A stretch of DNA of 64,000 nucleotides from Comamonas sp. JUb58 (GTDB taxonomy: Bacteria > Pseudomonadota > Gammaproteobacteria > Burkholderiales > Burkholderiaceae_C), in contig NZ_SOAL01000006.1 of the NCBI RefSeq assembly GCF_004364775.1, positions 1-64,000 on the forward strand. Reading direction: 5' to 3'. Shown in pieces: positions 15,014 through 26,126 of the stretch. How positions within the stretch are numbered: position 1 is the stretch's first letter; each line of letters begins with the position of its first letter. The notes under the pieces were generated by a model. It was given only the letters and a program-made list of their open reading frames with translations, ran no database searches and was not told the DNA's origin. The position numbers were made by a program, and so were the translations under genes.

Positions 15014-16225
15014 TCAGGCCGCAGGCTTGAGCAGCGGGCAGGCACCTTCCTTGGACGGTGCGTAGGCCTTCTCACCGGGGATGGTGCTGACCACCTTGTA
15101 GTAGTCCCAGGGCTTGGTGGATTCGGCCGGCTTTTTCACCTGCATCAGGTACATGTCATGCACCATGGCACCGTCGGCACGGATGTAGCCCTTGGCAAAC
15201 ATGTCGTCGATGGGCTGCGATTTGAGCGCGGCCATGACCTGGTCGGGCTCGGTGCTGCCGGCCTTTTGCACCGCCTTGAGGTAGGTGGTGACGGCCGAGT
15301 AGTCGCCTGCCTGGAAGGTGGTGGGCATCTTCTTGTTCTTGTCGTAGAAGCGCTGCGAGAACGCGCGCGAGCCTTCGCTCATGTCCCAGTACCAGCCCTC
15401 GGTCAGGTACATGCCGCCGGTGGTGGCCAGACCCAGACTGTGGATGTCGGTGATGAAGGCCATCAGCACGGCCACGTTCATCTTCTTGTCGATGCCAAAC
15501 TCTTTGGCGGTCTTGATCGCGTTGATGGTGTCGCCACCACCATTGGCCAGTCCCATCACCTTGGCGCCCGAGCTTTGCGCCTTCATCACATAGGACGAGA
15601 AATCGGAGGTGCTGAGCGGATGGCGGACGGCGCCCACCACATTGCCGCCGGTTTGTTTGACCACCGACATCGCCGCCTGCTCCATCGAATGGCCAAAGGC
15701 GTAGTCCGAGGTGAGGAAGTACCAGTCCTTGTAGCCCTGGCCCACCAGGGCAGCGGCGGTGCCGCGTGCCTGGGCCGAGGTGGAATAGGTATAGCGCACC
15801 ATATAGGGCTGGCAGGCCTCTTCGGTCAGCGAATCGGCGCCGGCACCGGCGCTGATAAAGACCTTCTTCTTGTCCTTGGACAGGTTGCTGATCGCCAGCG
15901 ACACGGCCGAGTTCGAGCCGCCGATGATCAGATCGACGTTGTCACTGTCCCACCACTGGCGCGCCTTGGATGCGGCGATGTCGGCCTTGTTCTGGTGGTC
16001 GGCCGAGATGATCTCGATCTTGCGCCCCAGCACCTCGCCACCAAAATCGGCCACCGCCATGCGGATGGCGTCCAGCCCACCGGGCCCGTCAAAGTCCGAG
16101 TACAGGCCCGACATGTCGGTGATGAAGGCGATCTTGACCTTGTCGGGTGCGGCATGGGCGCCGCTGGCGAGCAGGGCGGCCACCGCCAGGGCGGCGGCGG
16201 TCAGGGGTCCTTGTGCTTTTCTCAT
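15014..16225 (-). CDS. ABC-type periplasmic receptor (branched-chain amino acid type), orphan
   Basis: 403 residues. A signal peptide ends near GAHAA (residue 25). The mature protein starts VKIAFITDMSGLYSDFDGPG and has the type I periplasmic fold of LivJ/FmdD-like receptors (IIGGSNSAVSLAISNL, then TSDYAFGHSMEQAA). No permease or ATPase gene accompanies it in the window, so it must share a transporter encoded elsewhere or serve as a sensor. Its place between the two aldehyde dehydrogenases suggests that it binds the substrate of this catabolic cluster. Confidence 0.87.
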   Translation of the reverse strand: MRKAQGPLTAAALAVAALLASGAHAAPDKVKIAFITDMSGLYSDFDGPGGLDAIRMAVADFGGEVLGRKIEIISADHQNKADIAASKARQWWDSDNVDLIIGGSNSAVSLAISNLSKDKKKVFISAGAGADSLTEEACQPYMVRYTYSTSAQARGTAAALVGQGYKDWYFLTSDYAFGHSMEQAAMSVVKQTGGNVVGAVRHPLSTSDFSSYVMKAQSSGAKVMGLANGGGDTINAIKTAKEFGIDKKMNVAVLMAFITDIHSLGLATTGGMYLTEGWYWDMSEGSRAFSQRFYDKNKKMPTTFQAGDYSAVTTYLKAVQKAGSTEPDQVMAALKSQPIDDMFAKGYIRADGAMVHDMYLMQVKKPAESTKPWDYYKVVSTIPGEKAYAPSKEGACPLLKPAA

Positions 16226-16293
16226 GGTTTTGTCTCCTAGAGCTGTTGGACGAAGGGCCTGCGGTGCTCTGTGTCACCTGCTAGGCGCGGGAA

Positions 16294-17772
16294 CTAACGC
16301 AGTACAAAGGGGTTGCTGGTGGTCGCTCCGCTGTTGATCCAGACCGACTTGGTCTGCAGGTATTCGTAGATCGCGCTCTGGCCGTTTTCACGGCCCAGGC
16401 CCGAATCCTTGTAGCCGCCAAAGGGGGCCATAAAGCTCACGGCCCGGTAGGTGTTGACCCAGACCGTGCCCGCCTGCAGGCGCTCGGACATGCGCAGCGC
16501 GCGGCCGATGTCGCTGGTCCAGACGGCGGCGGCCAGGCCAAAGCGCACATCGTTGGCAATGCGCAGCGCATCGGCCTCGTCGTCAAAGGGAATGACCGAG
16601 AGCACCGGGCCAAACACCTCTTCCTGTGCAATGCGCATGCCGTTGTGCACCTGGGTGAGGATGGTGGGCTCGATGAACCAGCCCTTGCCGCATTCGGCGC
16701 GCGTAGCCTTGGCGCCGCCCAGCACCACCTGGGCCCCTTCGGCCTTGGCGATCTCGATGTACGACAGCACTTTCTCGTACTGGGGCAGGGTGGTGACCGG
16801 GCCCACCTGGGTCTCCAGGCTCATCGGGTCGCCCATGCGGGCGGTAGCGGCAAAGGCCACCAGGCGCTCGACAAAGGCATCGTGGATGCTGCGCTGAACC
16901 AGCAGGCGTGATCCGGCGATGCAGGTCTGGCCAGTTGCAGCAAAGATGCCCGAGATCGCGCCGTACATGGCCTGCTCCAGATCGGCATCGGCAAACACGA
17001 TGTTCGGCGACTTGCCGCCCAGCTCCATCGACGCATGTTTGAGCTGGCCAGCTGCCGCCTGGTTGATGGCGCGGCCCGTCACATCGGAGCCGGTGAAGCT
17101 GACCTTGGCGACCAGCGGGTGCGCCACCAGCGCGCTGCCCACCTGCGCACCATAGCCGGTGACCACATTGAACACGCCGGGCGGAAAGCCGGCCTCGTTG
17201 AACAGCTCGGCAAATTCCAGGGTCGAGGCCGAGGTGAACTCCGAAGGCTTGACCACCACGGTGCAACCGGCTGCGAGCGCAGGCGCAATCTTCCAGGCCA
17301 GCAGGAACAGCGGAGAGTTCCAGGGCGTGATGGCGGCGACGACGCCCAGCGGCTCATGCCGGGTAAAGGCGAAATAGCCTTTCTTGTCCAGCGGCAAGGT
17401 TGCCCCTTGCACCTTGTCCGCCAGCCCGCCGTAGTAGTGGAACCACTGCGGGATGTACTGCAGCTGGCCGCGCATTTCGGCGAACAGCTTGCCGTTGTCC
17501 ATCACTTCGGTGCGGGCGAGCTTCTCGGCATCGCGCTCGATCAAGCTGGCCAGCTTGCGCAGCAAGGCGCCGCGCTCGGTCGCGCTCAGCTGCGGCCAGG
17601 CACCGCTGCTGAAGGCGGTGTGCGCCGCCTGCACGGCCGCGTCCACATCGGCGGCGCTGCCTTCCGGTATTTCGGCCCAGGCCTCTCCGGTGTAGGGGTT
17701 GAGGCTGGCCATCCATTGGCCGTTGGCAGGTGGCTGCACCTGGCCGGCAATCTGAAGGGAGTAGCGTTTCAT
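16294..17772 (-). CDS. NAD-dependent aldehyde dehydrogenase
   Basis: 492 residues, starting at ATG 17772 (MKRYSLQIAG); the frame stays open upstream to 18207 but that part only shadows the decarboxylase gene. ALDH marks are AAITPWNSPLFLLAWKIAP, SMELGGKSPNIVF (general base), ATGQTCIAGS (catalytic Cys) and FGGYKDSGLGRENG near the C-terminus, as in betaine- or phenylacetaldehyde-type enzymes. It lies 97 bp after the beta subunit of the TPP decarboxylase, so it is the best candidate to oxidise the aldehyde released by that enzyme. Confidence 0.88.
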   Translation of the reverse strand: MKRYSLQIAGQVQPPANGQWMASLNPYTGEAWAEIPEGSAADVDAAVQAAHTAFSSGAWPQLSATERGALLRKLASLIERDAEKLARTEVMDNGKLFAEMRGQLQYIPQWFHYYGGLADKVQGATLPLDKKGYFAFTRHEPLGVVAAITPWNSPLFLLAWKIAPALAAGCTVVVKPSEFTSASTLEFAELFNEAGFPPGVFNVVTGYGAQVGSALVAHPLVAKVSFTGSDVTGRAINQAAAGQLKHASMELGGKSPNIVFADADLEQAMYGAISGIFAATGQTCIAGSRLLVQRSIHDAFVERLVAFAATARMGDPMSLETQVGPVTTLPQYEKVLSYIEIAKAEGAQVVLGGAKATRAECGKGWFIEPTILTQVHNGMRIAQEEVFGPVLSVIPFDDEADALRIANDVRFGLAAAVWTSDIGRALRMSERLQAGTVWVNTYRAVSFMAPFGGYKDSGLGRENGQSAIYEYLQTKSVWINSGATTSNPFVLR

Positions 17773-17869
17773 GGCAAAGGGCGTTCGGGGGCTGCGGGCA
17801 GCTCGGGGTGGTGCTGGAGAGGGCTGGATAGCGCTGAGAAGGGATGCCGGCCGGCATCCCCGCCAAAGG

Positions 17870-18466
17870 CTAGAACGGCTGCAGGCCCAGCGCGCTGCGG
17901 AAGCGGTTCTTGATGAAGGGGCCATCGCGCGGCGGCAGCGCGCGCGGTGGTTCATCGGCATGCACGAGGGCCTGCACAAAGGTGGTGGCCTTGCGGGCAT
18001 TGATGTGCTCGGCCAGTGCATCGGCCTGGTCCACGGTCTGCAGCTGCTGCACCTGGGCAATGCCAAAGCCGCGCGCCACGGCCACCAGGTCGGTGCCCAG
18101 GCTGCTATGGCTTTTTTGCATGCCGGTCTCGCCGTAGTGGCCGTTGTCCAGCACCACGATGCTGAGGTTGGCAGGCGACTTGGCGGCAATCGTGGCCAGG
18201 CTGCCAATACCCATCATCTGCTCGCCATCCCCGGTGATGACGACCACCGGGCGCGTGGGCTGGGCCAGCGCAATGCCCAGGGCCACCGACGAGGCGCCGC
18301 CCATCGCGCCCCAGAGGTAGTAGTTGTGGTCGCGGTCGCCAGCGGCAAACACATCGTAGGAGGCGGAGCCCAGGCCGGTGACGACCAGCGCATCGGGGGT
18401 CTTGGCCAGCAGGCGCGCCACAAACAGGCGGCGGTCCATGGCGGCGGAGTTCTCGCGGGTCTGCAT
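17870..18466 (-). CDS. TPP-dependent decarboxylase, beta (ComE-like) subunit
   Basis: 198 residues forming the C-terminal, TPP-binding half of a split 2-oxoacid decarboxylase. The TPP signature is GDGEQMMGIGSLATIAAKSP through VVLDNGHYGETG, the usual GDG...NN-type motif with NGH at its end. Together with the upstream gene it resembles sulfopyruvate decarboxylase ComDE and the phosphonopyruvate decarboxylase halves. Start chosen at ATG 18466, which overlaps the alpha stop as TAATG and is preceded by GGAGAG; an ATG at 18481 is less well supported. The overlap argues for coupled translation of equal subunits. Confidence 0.85.
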   Translation of the reverse strand: MQTRENSAAMDRRLFVARLLAKTPDALVVTGLGSASYDVFAAGDRDHNYYLWGAMGGASSVALGIALAQPTRPVVVITGDGEQMMGIGSLATIAAKSPANLSIVVLDNGHYGETGMQKSHSSLGTDLVAVARGFGIAQVQQLQTVDQADALAEHINARKATTFVQALVHADEPPRALPPRDGPFIKNRFRSALGLQPF

Positions 18467-18999
18467 TACTTTCTCTCCCATTTCTTGCGGCCGATCACGT
18501 CCTGGCCAATCAGCACGGCGATGCGGGCGCCGGCCATGAAGGCGCCGTCCAGCGCCGCGCTGACGACCTCTTGCGCATCTTCGGGGCGGCGCACGCGCAT
18601 CACATGGATGCCCATCAGCTCCATCGCGGCCTGGGTGGCCCGACCCATCGGTGCTTGCCAGGGGTTGAACTCGGCGTACTCGCCGCGCATCGTGACGATG
18701 GTGACAAAGGGGATGTCAGCGGCGCTCAACAGCGAGAACATGTTGATGCAGTTGCCGACACCGCTGCTTTGCATCAGCAGCACCGCGCGCTGGCCGCCCA
18801 GCCAGGCGCCGGCCGCCACGGCCACGCCTTCTTCTTCGGTGGTCAGCGCCACATCGCTGATCTCGGGATCGGCGATCGCGCTCTTGATGACATAGGAGTG
18901 GCCGGCATCGGGCACATAGGCCACTTGCTGCACGCCGGCATCCTTGATGGCCTGAAAAATGTCTTTTTGCCAGGGGGGTGGGTTGGGGTTTGCGTTCAT
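18466..18999 (-). CDS. TPP-dependent decarboxylase, alpha (ComD-like) subunit
   Basis: 177 residues forming the N-terminal (pyrimidine-binding) half of a TPP decarboxylase. Key marks are VAYVPDAGHSYVIKSA, the catalytic Glu in TTEEEGVAVAAGAWLGG, MQSSGVGNCINMFSLL and GEYAEFNPWQAPMG. This split arrangement with a separate beta subunit is characteristic of sulfopyruvate decarboxylase (ComD) and close relatives acting on phosphonopyruvate. It is the first gene of the minus-strand operon, divergent from a LysR gene. The substrate is inferred as a C3 2-oxo acid with a strong anionic group; this needs enzymology to settle. Confidence 0.85.
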   Translation of the reverse strand: MNANPNPPPWQKDIFQAIKDAGVQQVAYVPDAGHSYVIKSAIADPEISDVALTTEEEGVAVAAGAWLGGQRAVLLMQSSGVGNCINMFSLLSAADIPFVTIVTMRGEYAEFNPWQAPMGRATQAAMELMGIHVMRVRRPEDAQEVVSAALDGAFMAGARIAVLIGQDVIGRKKWERK

Positions 19000-19034
19000 C
19001 TGCTTTCCGTTTTGTGAACCAGTGAAGGCATCAT

Positions 19035-19070
19035 AAAATGTGATGATGTGATTTGAATAATCACCATTTT
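19035..19070. promoter_or_regulatory. inverted repeat in the decarboxylase/LysR divergent promoter
   Basis: AAAATG-TGAT (19035-19044) and ATCACCATTTT (19060-19070) are inverted copies apart from one inserted base, separated by 15 bp. The element sits midway between the two divergent starts, as expected for an LTTR operator. Confidence 0.6.
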
Positions 19071-19107
19071 TGATACAGCTATCACGCAATCTGATCGAGG
19101 CTGCAGC

Positions 19108-20064
19108 ATGGATTTCAAGCAACTCAAGGCCTTCCTGACCGTGGCCGACACCGGCAGCGTGACCCGCGCATCGGAGCTGCTGCATGTGGTGCAGCCGGCC
19201 GTGTCGCGCCAGTTGAAGCTGCTGGAGGAAGACCTGGGCTGCGCGCTGTTTGAGCGCGAGCGCCATGGCATGGTGCTGACTGAGCAGGGCCAGGAGCTGG
19301 CCAGCTATGCGCGCCGCGCCTTTGGCGAGCTGGAGAAAGCACGGCTGCAGCTGGCCGGCACCCAAGCCGAGGTGACTGGCCTGGTCACCATCGGTTTGTT
19401 GCCCAGCACCTGCGATGTCGTATCCAGCGCGCTGGTGGCGGCCATGGCCAGCCGCTACCCGGGCATCAAGCTGCGCTTGACCGTGGCCTATGCGGGCACG
19501 CTGCGGCCCTGGCTGGCCAGCGGCCAGGTCGATGTGGCCTTGCTGTATGCGGCCGAGAAGCATCCCGACCTGGTGCTGGAGCCGCTGATTGAAGAAGAGC
19601 TGTGGGGCCTGGGGCCCAAAGGCTGCGGCATGGCTGGCGCCAAGGCCGTGCCCATGGCCGATATGGCGCGCCGCGCGCTGGTGCTGCCCAGCAACCCGCA
19701 TGGCATCCGCCTGCTGGTGGAGCATGCCTGCGCGCTGGAGAACCTGCAGCTCAATATCTGCGTGGAAACCGATGCGCTGCCGGTGCAGCGCAGCGTGGTG
19801 ATCGATGGCCTGGGCTACACCATCTTGCCGCCCATCGCGGTGGTGAGCGATCTGGCCGCCGGCAGGCTGGAGGGCGCGCCGTTGACGGAGCCCGAGCTCA
19901 AGCGGGTGATTGCGCTGGCCTATGCCGCCAACCGCAGCATGACCAAGCCGGTGCGTGCCACCTTGGCGGTGCTGCGCCAGATTCTGGAGGCAGCCGTGGC
20001 ATCGGGCGGCTGGCCCAGCGGCCAATGGCTGGCTGCGGCATCGGCCAGTGCGCCACAGGCATAA
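19108..20064 (+). CDS. LysR-family transcriptional regulator
   Basis: 318 residues. The winged helix occupies residues 1-62 (MDFKQLKAFLTVADTGSVTR, then VVQPAVSRQLKLLEEDLG); the effector-binding domain follows with VTIGLLPSTCDVVSSALV. Style is that of the NAC/Cbl/CynR branch. It is transcribed away from the split TPP decarboxylase operon with 108 bp between the starts and an inverted repeat in the gap, so it very likely regulates that operon and itself. It converges on katG. Confidence 0.9.
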   Translation: MDFKQLKAFLTVADTGSVTRASELLHVVQPAVSRQLKLLEEDLGCALFERERHGMVLTEQGQELASYARRAFGELEKARLQLAGTQAEVTGLVTIGLLPSTCDVVSSALVAAMASRYPGIKLRLTVAYAGTLRPWLASGQVDVALLYAAEKHPDLVLEPLIEEELWGLGPKGCGMAGAKAVPMADMARRALVLPSNPHGIRLLVEHACALENLQLNICVETDALPVQRSVVIDGLGYTILPPIAVVSDLAAGRLEGAPLTEPELKRVIALAYAANRSMTKPVRATLAVLRQILEAAVASGGWPSGQWLAAASASAPQA

Positions 20065-20102
20065 AAAATGCCCGCCTGTCCCTGGAGCAGGGACGGGCGG
20101 GC
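20063..20102 (-). terminator. intrinsic terminator of katG
   Basis: A 15-bp stem (GCCCGCCTGTCCCTG / CAGGGACGGGCGGGC, one G-T mismatch) with loop GAG, followed on the minus strand by six T. It begins just past the LysR stop and serves katG; the plus-strand side has no T run. Confidence 0.9.
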
Positions 20103-20126
20103 GCCTTGGCGGGAAGAGGAAGGGAC

Positions 20127-22659
<2,533 letters not shown>

Positions 22660-23637
22660 TCAGCGGCGCAGGTCTTTGACCAGGGTGCTTTTGCCAAACA
22701 GGCTCTGCACCAGGTCCACCACCAGCTCGGCGGTCTGGTTGCGCAGGTCAAGCGCCGGGTTGAGCTCGACGATGTCGATGGAGCCGAGCAGGCCGGTGTC
22801 GGCAATCATCTCCATGCACAGCTGCGCCTCGCGGTAGTTGGGGCCGCCGCGCACGGTGGTGCCGGTGCCGGGGGCAATCTCGGGGTCGAGAAAGTCCACA
22901 TCAAAGCTCAGGTGCAGATGGGTCTGGCTCGGGTCGCAGCCGGCCAATGGTGCCAGTGCGCGCAGCATGGTTTCGCGCATGCCCAGTTCATCGATGGCGC
23001 GCATATCGAACACATCGATGTTGTGGGTCTTGATCAAATGCTTTTCTTGCGCATCCACACTGCGCAGCCCGATCTGGCAGAGCGACTGCGGCCCCAGCGC
23101 GGGCGCAAAGCCGGCCAGGTGGGTGAGTTCGCGTGGGCCCAGGCCGGAGAGGCAGGCCACCGGAATGCCGTGGATATTGCCCGAGGGAGAGGTGTCGGGC
23201 GTGTTGAAGTCGGCATGGGCATCGAGCCAGAGCACAAAGAGGCGCTTGCCGGTGTCGCGGCAATGGCGCGCCACGGCGCTGATCGAGCCTACCGCCAGAC
23301 TGTGGTCACCGCCGAGCATCAAGGGCATGCGGCCTGCCGCCAACTGCCCATGCACGGCATCGTGCACGGCCTGGTTCCAGGCAACGGCTTCGCCAAAGTT
23401 GCGCAGATCGCCATGCTCTGCATCACGTGGTTTGCGCTGGTTCGCGGGCCCGGCCAGGTTGCCCAGGTCACGCACTTCGCATCCCAGTTCGCTCAGCGCA
23501 GGGCCCAACTGGGCCACGCGCAAGGCATCCGGCCCCATCGCGGCGCCCAGGCGCCCGGCACCGATGTCGGTGGGTACGCCGATCAGGCTGATGGGAGTGT
23601 GCAGGGGGGCGGAGTTCAAATCAGGCTGGGATGGCAT
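22660..23637 (-). CDS. rocF: arginase
   Basis: 325 residues of the ureohydrolase family, hydrolysing L-arginine to ornithine and urea with a binuclear Mn centre. The metal motifs are all present: LGGDHSLAVGS, WLDAHADFNTP with SGNIHG behind it, and SFDVDFLDP. GPDALRVA near the N-terminus is also typical. Its start overlaps the end of the ornithine cyclodeaminase gene by 17 bp, so the two steps arginine to ornithine to proline are encoded in one transcript, likely controlled by the divergent Lrp-type gene. Confidence 0.95.
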   Translation of the reverse strand: MPSQPDLNSAPLHTPISLIGVPTDIGAGRLGAAMGPDALRVAQLGPALSELGCEVRDLGNLAGPANQRKPRDAEHGDLRNFGEAVAWNQAVHDAVHGQLAAGRMPLMLGGDHSLAVGSISAVARHCRDTGKRLFVLWLDAHADFNTPDTSPSGNIHGIPVACLSGLGPRELTHLAGFAPALGPQSLCQIGLRSVDAQEKHLIKTHNIDVFDMRAIDELGMRETMLRALAPLAGCDPSQTHLHLSFDVDFLDPEIAPGTGTTVRGGPNYREAQLCMEMIADTGLLGSIDIVELNPALDLRNQTAELVVDLVQSLFGKSTLVKDLRR

Positions 23638-24718
23638 GGCGGTCGGCTTCAGTGGGGGCTGGTTCGTTGGGGATAGCGGGCGGCAGCAGCAGCAGCTCGA
23701 ACAGGTTTTTGGGATTGCTCAATTGTGGCAGCAGGGCCAGCGGTTGCAACAGCTGGTGCTGCCGGGCCAGCGCATGCATATAGCGCAAGGCGGTGTAGTC
23801 CTCCAGGGCAAAGCCGACGGAGTCGAACACCGTTATTTCGTCATCGCGCTGGCGGCCGGCTTGCTCGCCGCGCAGCACCTGCCAGAGCTCGGTCACGGCA
23901 AAGTCCTCGGGCATGTGCTGGATCTCGCCTTCGATGCGGCTTTGCGGCGCAAATTCAACGAAGACCTTGGCGTCGGGCAGGATCGCCGCATCCAGCTCGG
24001 TCTTGCCGGGGCAGTCGCCGCCGACCGCATTCAGGTGCATGCCGGGCGCGACCATGTCGCGGCGCAGGATGGTGGCATTGGTCTTGTCTGCTGTGACGGT
24101 GGTGACGATATCGGCGCCTTGCACGGCCTCGGCAGCACTACGGCAGCGCTGCACTTGCAGGCCGGGTATCTGGGCCTGCAGGTTGTGGATGAGTTTGTCG
24201 GTGGCGGCGGGATCGATGTCGTAGAGACGCAGCGATTGGATGCCCAGCAGGCCTACAAAGGCCAAGGCTTGGAACTCGCTTTGCGAGCCATTGCCAATCA
24301 GCGCCATCGTGCGGCTGCTGCGCCGGGCCAGCAGCTTGGCGGCCATCACTGAGGTGGCGGCGGTGCGCAGCGCGGTGGTCAAGGTCAGTTCGCTCAGCAG
24401 GATGGGTGCGCCGGTGTCGGCCCGCATCAGGGCGCCAAAGGCCATGATCGACGGAATGCCCAGCTGCGGGTTCTTGGGGTGGCCGTTGACGTACTTGAAC
24501 GCGAAGTGGCTGGCATCGGCCACGGGCATCAGCTCCATCACGCCATCGGGCGTGTGCTGGGCCAGGCGCGCGGTCTTGTCAAAGTCTTGCCAACGGGAAA
24601 AGTCCTGTTCCAGCGCGCTGACCAGGCCGCGCAGCAGCTCGGTCAGGCCCACACGCTGCACCAGCGTGGCAGCGGCATCGGTGCTGAGAAAGTCAACGTG
24701 GCCGGGGTGGTTTGTCAT
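23621..24718 (-). CDS. ocd: ornithine cyclodeaminase
   Basis: 365 residues of the ornithine cyclodeaminase / mu-crystallin family, converting ornithine to proline and ammonia with bound NAD. Seen are the substrate-binding FKYVNGHPKNP, the Rossmann motif ALIGNGSQSEFQALA, ILLSELTLTTALRTAATS before it, and the catalytic region HLNAVGGDCPGKTELD. Start ATG 24718 (MTNHPGH) chosen over 24766 because homology begins there. First gene of the arginase operon. The family includes lysine and alanine enzymes, but linkage to arginase makes ornithine the likely substrate. Confidence 0.93.
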   Translation of the reverse strand: MTNHPGHVDFLSTDAAATLVQRVGLTELLRGLVSALEQDFSRWQDFDKTARLAQHTPDGVMELMPVADASHFAFKYVNGHPKNPQLGIPSIMAFGALMRADTGAPILLSELTLTTALRTAATSVMAAKLLARRSSRTMALIGNGSQSEFQALAFVGLLGIQSLRLYDIDPAATDKLIHNLQAQIPGLQVQRCRSAAEAVQGADIVTTVTADKTNATILRRDMVAPGMHLNAVGGDCPGKTELDAAILPDAKVFVEFAPQSRIEGEIQHMPEDFAVTELWQVLRGEQAGRQRDDEITVFDSVGFALEDYTALRYMHALARQHQLLQPLALLPQLSNPKNLFELLLLPPAIPNEPAPTEADRHAIPA

Positions 24719-24878
24719 GGTGATGGCTCCTGGTTTTTCGTTATGGCTGCCCGCTGCGCGCGCCAATCAAAGGCGCAGCTGCAGCGGCTGCAACCAGTGT
24801 CCACCCAGGCGCCCATAAAGCAAAGTGCAAAAAATGGTAGAAAATGACAGTATTCAGAGCAATTAGTCAGGCCTCATT

Positions 24879-25310
24879 GTGCATATCGATAATATTGACC
24901 AAGCCTTGATCAGCCTGCTGCGCCAGAATGCGCGCGAGAGCGTGGCCACTTTGGCGGGCAAGCTGGGCGTGTCGCGCGGCACCGTCACCAACCGCATGGA
25001 CCGCCTGGAGCGTGACGGCCTGATCGTCGGCTACAGCGTGCGCCTGCGGCCCGATGTGCAGCCCGATGTGCTGCGCGCCTGGATGAGCATCGAGATCACC
25101 GGCAATGACACGCGGCGCGTGATGGCCTCCTTGCTGGGCGAGCCCGGCGTAGCGGCTTTGCACAGCACCAATGGCCGCTGGGATCTGCTGGCCGAGCTGC
25201 AGGTGGCCAGCCTGGAGGCGCTGTCGCAGGTGCTGGAGCGGATTCGGCTGATCAAGGGCATCAGCAACAGCGAAACCAGCATCCACCTGGAGAGTTTTCG
25301 GGTCTCCTGA
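24879..25310 (+). CDS. Lrp/AsnC-family regulator
   Basis: 143 residues: HTH domain at 4-50 (NIDQALISLLRQNARESVAT, then VSRGTVTNRMDRLERDGLI) and a C-terminal RAM ligand-binding domain ending near LIKGISNSETSIHL. The start is a GTG at 24879 with only a weak Shine-Dalgarno. It is divergent from the ocd-rocF pair with 160 bp of AT-rich sequence between, so it is the probable arginine- or ornithine-responsive regulator of that operon. Confidence 0.9.
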   Translation: MHIDNIDQALISLLRQNARESVATLAGKLGVSRGTVTNRMDRLERDGLIVGYSVRLRPDVQPDVLRAWMSIEITGNDTRRVMASLLGEPGVAALHSTNGRWDLLAELQVASLEALSQVLERIRLIKGISNSETSIHLESFRVS

Positions 25311-25319
25311 GCGCCGCGT

Positions 25320-26009
25320 TCAGGCCTTGTTGTCCAGCAAAAACGCCAGCGCCTGCTGCAACTGCTGCTGGGCCTGCTCGGTAATGACTGCATCATGGGC
25401 CAGCACCAGGCGCTGCACCGGCCAGGCGCAGATGCGGGTAGCGGCTGCGCTGGCAGCGGCCCGGTCGCGGATCGCAAAGCGCAGCGCACGCGGCATGGCC
25501 AGGCGGCCGCGCGTGCCATTGAGGCTGTTGAACAGGCGCGCCGACAGCGACAAATCCTGCGGGTAGTACTGCAGCACATCGGTCACGACCAGGCTGGCGC
25601 TGGGCAGGTGCAGCCAGACGCACTCGTTCAATATTGGCAAGCCGGCAAAGGGCTGCATCTGCAGGCTGTGCTGCCAGGCTGCCGGCAGTGCCTGGTCCAG
25701 GCTGTGCAGCTGGGGCAGGTCAGGGCGCTTGGCGGCCAGGCCTGGCGCGCCCCACAGTTCTGCCTGCGGGTAATGCGCCTGCCATGCACTGGCAAACAAA
25801 TGGTGCATGCGGTTGGGCGCGACGATCCAGCGCACCTCGCCCAGCGCATCCAGCGCGGCACGCAGCGCAGCCGCAGGTGCAACGGGGGAGTGCAGCCACA
25901 GCGCGCCGCCGGGCAGGCGCACGACGGTCATGCGCGTGCGCACCGGCAAGCCGTGCACGCTGATCTGTTGGGTGGCGCTCCAGAGGTCGTTGGCGATAGG
26001 TTCAAGCAT
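25320..26009 (-). CDS. DUF4336 family protein
   Basis: 229 residues, cytosolic. DUF4336 proteins have a degenerate metallo-beta-lactamase-like fold. Here GGALWLHSPV, WIVAPNRMHHLFASAWQAHYP, WLHLPSASLVVTDVLQYY and LVLAHDAVI follow the strand order of that fold, with isolated His residues (MHH, LAHD) but without the full HxHxDH motif. No reaction is established. It is convergent with the Lrp gene (9 bp apart) and divergent from ndh; no operon partner. Confidence 0.75.
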   Translation of the reverse strand: MLEPIANDLWSATQQISVHGLPVRTRMTVVRLPGGALWLHSPVAPAAALRAALDALGEVRWIVAPNRMHHLFASAWQAHYPQAELWGAPGLAAKRPDLPQLHSLDQALPAAWQHSLQMQPFAGLPILNECVWLHLPSASLVVTDVLQYYPQDLSLSARLFNSLNGTRGRLAMPRALRFAIRDRAAASAAATRICAWPVQRLVLAHDAVITEQAQQQLQQALAFLLDNKA

Positions 26010-26126
26010 GCGGGGCCTGGTAGTGGTGGCAAGGAATGCCTTGGATTTTCATTGTGAATCCAGGTGCGCAGGTGCAGAAAATCTGCCAATGGTCAACAAT
26101 GGCAGCCATCTTTTGAGGAATCGTAC

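Noticed and set aside
17773..18207. An N-terminal extension of the aldehyde dehydrogenase frame
   Set aside because: The extra part is an out-of-frame copy of the decarboxylase beta gene; true homology begins at ATG 17772.
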